From: Roseibacillus sp. | GTDB taxonomy: Bacteria; Verrucomicrobiota; Verrucomicrobiae; Verrucomicrobiales; Akkermansiaceae | NCBI GenBank assembly: GCA_002723015.1 | Contig: PBNG01000031.1 | Coordinates: 32,495-39,798, forward strand | Direction of reading: 5' to 3' | Length of the DNA stretch: 7,304 nt | Shown here: in pieces, positions 7,146-7,304 of the stretch | How the letters are laid out: the number at the start of each line of letters is the position of its first letter | How positions within the stretch are numbered: the stretch's first letter is position 1 | Made by a program: the position numbers and the translations under genes | The notes under the pieces: generated by a model | Told to the model about the DNA's origin: nothing | Databases searched by the model: none | What the model saw: only the letters and a program-made list of their open reading frames with translations

Positions 7146-7304
7146 AACTCCTGATGAAAACTGTCTCGTGCTCTGAGAGACATGACGAAGCCGGCCATCA
7201 AGTTGATGGTATTCTGTATGTCGCCAAGGTCTGCTGTTTCGACCACCGAGTGCATACAGCGAAGAGGCAGAGAAACCAGAGCACTCGGCACACCTTCACG
7301 CACT
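7142..7304 (-). CDS. M42-family metallo-aminopeptidase, C-terminal fragment (runs off right edge)
   Basis: The minus strand from 7303 to the TGA at 7144-7142 encodes the last 53 residues of an M42 (FrvX/YsdC/TET-type glutamyl aminopeptidase or endoglucanase-annotated) peptidase. The signature is EGVPSALVSLPLRCMHSVVE followed by TADLGDIQNTINLM. This matches the family ending GxPTxxxSxPxRYxHSPxExxxxxDxxN. The His in CMHS is the expected metal ligand of the di-metal active site. Family members are cytosolic, self-assembling aminopeptidases that trim peptides. Here the common Tyr and Pro around the His are Cys and Val. The stop overlaps the start of the secreted four-module protein by 4 nt (GTGA), making this the first visible gene of the operon. 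The start and most of the catalytic domain are outside the window. Confidence 0.88.
   Translation of the reverse strand, partial: VREGVPSALVSLPLRCMHSVVETADLGDIQNTINLMAGFVMSLRARDSFHQEL

Larger units (their letters stand above)
468..7304 (-). other. Five-gene operon: M42 peptidase, secreted repeat protein, MoxR, DUF58, transglutaminase
   Basis: All five genes share one strand. Junctions are a GTGA overlap, a 37-bp overlap, a GTGA overlap or 35-nt gap depending on the DUF58 start, and an ATGA overlap. No space remains for internal terminators, and the bidirectional hairpin at 424-453 closes the unit. The promoter must lie at or beyond the right edge. One transcript with translational coupling is a strong inference from geometry. 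The MoxR-DUF58-transglutaminase order is a recurrent bacterial arrangement; the coupling to the first two genes is what is distinctive. Confidence 0.8.

Overview
The window carries a tightly packed, minus-strand envelope-type operon that fills about 93% of the sequence. To its left lie a tRNA gene and the start of a divergent minus-strand gene. The host is a bacterium with moderately high GC. Signal-peptide and multi-membrane proteins, Shine-Dalgarno sites, a genomically encoded tRNA CCA and an intrinsic terminator are all visible. The phylum cannot be fixed from this window. A didermic bacterium, perhaps of the Verrucomicrobiota/Planctomycetota sort, is only a weak guess from gene content.

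Left edge (1-346): the first 38 codons of a MerC-domain membrane protein run off the left end on the minus strand. This short edge gene is recognisable by its CAIHC motif and is preceded by a Shine-Dalgarno site, a plausible promoter and a near-perfect 23-bp inverted repeat lying inside that promoter. The rest of this intergenic stretch holds a 12-bp hairpin and a weak promoter candidate for the tRNA. tRNA-Pro(CGG) occupies 347-423 on the plus strand. An A-flanked hairpin at 424-453 can terminate both the tRNA and the convergent operon.

Operon (468-7304, minus strand, read right to left): (1) the C-terminus of an M42-family metallo-aminopeptidase, cut by the right edge; (2) a 680-residue secreted protein of unknown function that appears to be four tandem NTF2-like modules; (3) a MoxR-family AAA+ ATPase; (4) a DUF58 protein with two membrane helices and a degenerate vWA-like domain; (5) a TgpA-type membrane transglutaminase with an intact Cys-His-Asp triad. 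Most junctions overlap: GTGA, a 37-bp overlap, and ATGA. The MoxR-DUF58 junction is either a GTGA overlap or a 35-nt gap, depending on the start chosen. This implies one transcript with coupled translation.

Genes 3-5 are a recurrent bacterial trio in which a MoxR chaperone-like ATPase is thought to act on a vWA/DUF58 partner, beside a periplasmic-facing transglutaminase-fold enzyme. The unusual part is the first two genes, the M42 peptidase and the four-module secreted protein, coupled directly to this trio. The best candidate for something undescribed is this five-gene unit and its repeat protein.
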